Positions 62,990 through 64,000 of a stretch of 64,000 nt of DNA are shown piece after piece. Each line of letters opens with the position of its first letter. Position 1 is the stretch's first letter. The notes below the pieces were generated by a model. That model did no database searches. It was not told where the DNA came from and was given only the letters and a program-made list of their open reading frames with translations. The DNA is from Morinoia aosen (taxonomy: Eukaryota; Arthropoda; Malacostraca; Amphipoda; Talitridae): assembly GCA_030386875.1 (NCBI GenBank), contig CM059570.1, positions 27,538,192 to 27,602,191 on the forward strand, in the 5' to 3' direction. The translations under genes were made by a program, and so were the position numbers.

Positions 62990-64000
62990 ATTTGTTAATT
63001 GTCTGAATTCTATTGTTAATGCAAATTCTCTTGTTATGTGTAGTTTGGATGTTGAATCTTTATATACCAATGTGCCGGTAAACGAGGCTATATGCGTTAT
63101 TTTAGATAAAATTTTTACAGAACCCTCAATGGTCCATGAAGGTTTATCCAGAACAACTATGAAAAAATTGCTCGAGTTAACACTCAAGGACTCATACTTT
63201 AAGTTTAATAACAAAATTTATAAACAAGTTGATGGTTTGGCAATGGGATCTGCGTTATCCCCCATTGTGGCTAATATCTTCCTGAACAATTTTGAAGAAA
63301 AGTTTTTGAAACCATGTCCAGATAATTTTAAACCAGTGTTTTACCGAAGGTATCTTGACGATACGTTTATTCTTTTCAAAAACAGCCGTGATTCCGAGCA
63401 GTTTTTTCAATACTTTAATGAATGTCATAGGAATATCAAATTCACATGTGAACTGGAAGTGAATAATGAATTGCCATTTTTAGATGTAAAAGTTACAAGA
63501 TCTGGAGACAAATTCACAACTTCAGTGTTTCGTAAAGCAACTTTCACGGGATTGGGCACGAACTTTTTCAGTAATATATTCTCAAAATACAAAATTTCAG
63601 GGATAGTCACCTTAATTCACAGAGCTTTTGAAATTTCATCTTCTTACGAGTTGTTCCATGTAGAGATGAATTATTTGCAAAGTTATTTCTGTTCGAATAA
63701 TTACCCTAAAAATATTTTTACTAGTGAATTACGGAAATTTTTGAGCAGGAAGTTCACTGCAAAGCCAAAAATTCTTACTGTGCCGAAGCTAAGGTTGTAT
63801 TTTCAGTTACCTTTTATAGGATCCCGCACAGAGAAAATGAAAATGGAAGTTGTGTCAACAGTTAAGAGGTTTTTTCCACAAATAAATCCTTGCTCATATT
63901 TTAAAAATGATAAAAAACTCGGATCATATTTTAAGCGAAGGGATACTCCGGATGTGATGTTGCGCACCTCAGTTGTATATCAATATACGTGTGACCGCTG
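62970..64000 (+). CDS. Penelope-like element RT core and start of endonuclease, partial
   Basis: Continuation of the element's protein to the window end. Motifs are VMCSLDVESLYTNVP (motif A, catalytic Asp, near 63034-63078), QVDGLAMGSALSPIVANIFL (motif B, near 63228-63287), FYRRYLDDTFILF (motif C with DD, near 63340-63378) and ELPFLDVKVTR (near 63469-63501). At the end the sequence TVPKLRLYFQLP to VVYQYTCDR repeats exactly what the inverted left arm encodes. All catalytic Asp residues are present. The C-terminal endonuclease is cut off by the window. Confidence 0.87.

Larger units (their letters stand above)
61846..64000 (+). mobile_element. Penelope-like retroelement body, cut by window end
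   Basis: The plus-strand element runs from the junction at 61846 to the window edge. It encodes an N-terminal region, a Penelope-type reverse transcriptase and the start of a GIY-YIG endonuclease. Penelope-like elements are retroelements with telomerase-related RTs, distinct from LINEs and LTR elements, and without capsid genes. The reading frame is interrupted once near the middle; otherwise it looks young. The 3' end and any target duplication lie outside the window. Confidence 0.9.

Overview
The window is nuclear DNA from an animal. AT-rich intergenic sequence, a gene with spliceable GT-AG introns, a LINE, a Penelope-like retroelement and several miniature inverted-repeat transposons all point to a metazoan, most likely an arthropod (insect or crustacean) with a repeat-rich genome. 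The species cannot be named from the sequence. There is no prokaryotic gene organisation.

Layout. Positions 1-18717 are one uninterrupted 41-bp satellite array of about 456 units, cut by the left window edge, with nested larger duplications. Positions 18718-24130 hold AT-rich unique DNA, a 682-bp palindromic MITE with an exact 8-bp target-site duplication, and a 5'-truncated, frame-broken LINE (endonuclease plus reverse transcriptase). Positions 24131-52513 are a chain of at least 15 unrelated tandem arrays (unit lengths 9 to 87 bp), separated by short AT-rich or GC-rich spacers. The largest are a 69-bp array (29023-35314), a 62/63-bp array (35590-38474) and a 40-bp CCAAT-rich array (44980-48737). 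A Tc1-like MITE and another long inverted repeat lie between them.

Positions 53368-59801 contain the only convincing host gene. Three coding exons join in frame into a predicted protein of about 1868 residues: a long disordered N-terminal half with SH3-ligand-type proline motifs, then two successive divergent DH-PH (Dbl-family RhoGEF-like) modules. A 217-bp hAT-type MITE in the 3' flank carries the first canonical AATAAA after the stop codon. After a short 39-bp array (60668-60990), the window ends in a Penelope-like element: a plus-strand body with reverse transcriptase motifs, preceded head-to-head by an inverted partial copy of its own 3' part carrying a GIY-YIG-type endonuclease. The two copies appear identical where they overlap, so the insertion looks recent.

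The genes do not form a pathway: there is one host signalling gene beside a dense field of selfish and tandem DNA. The most notable features are the concentration of unrelated minisatellites, the higher-order structure of the arrays, the tandem DH-PH protein, and the inverted Penelope-like insertion.
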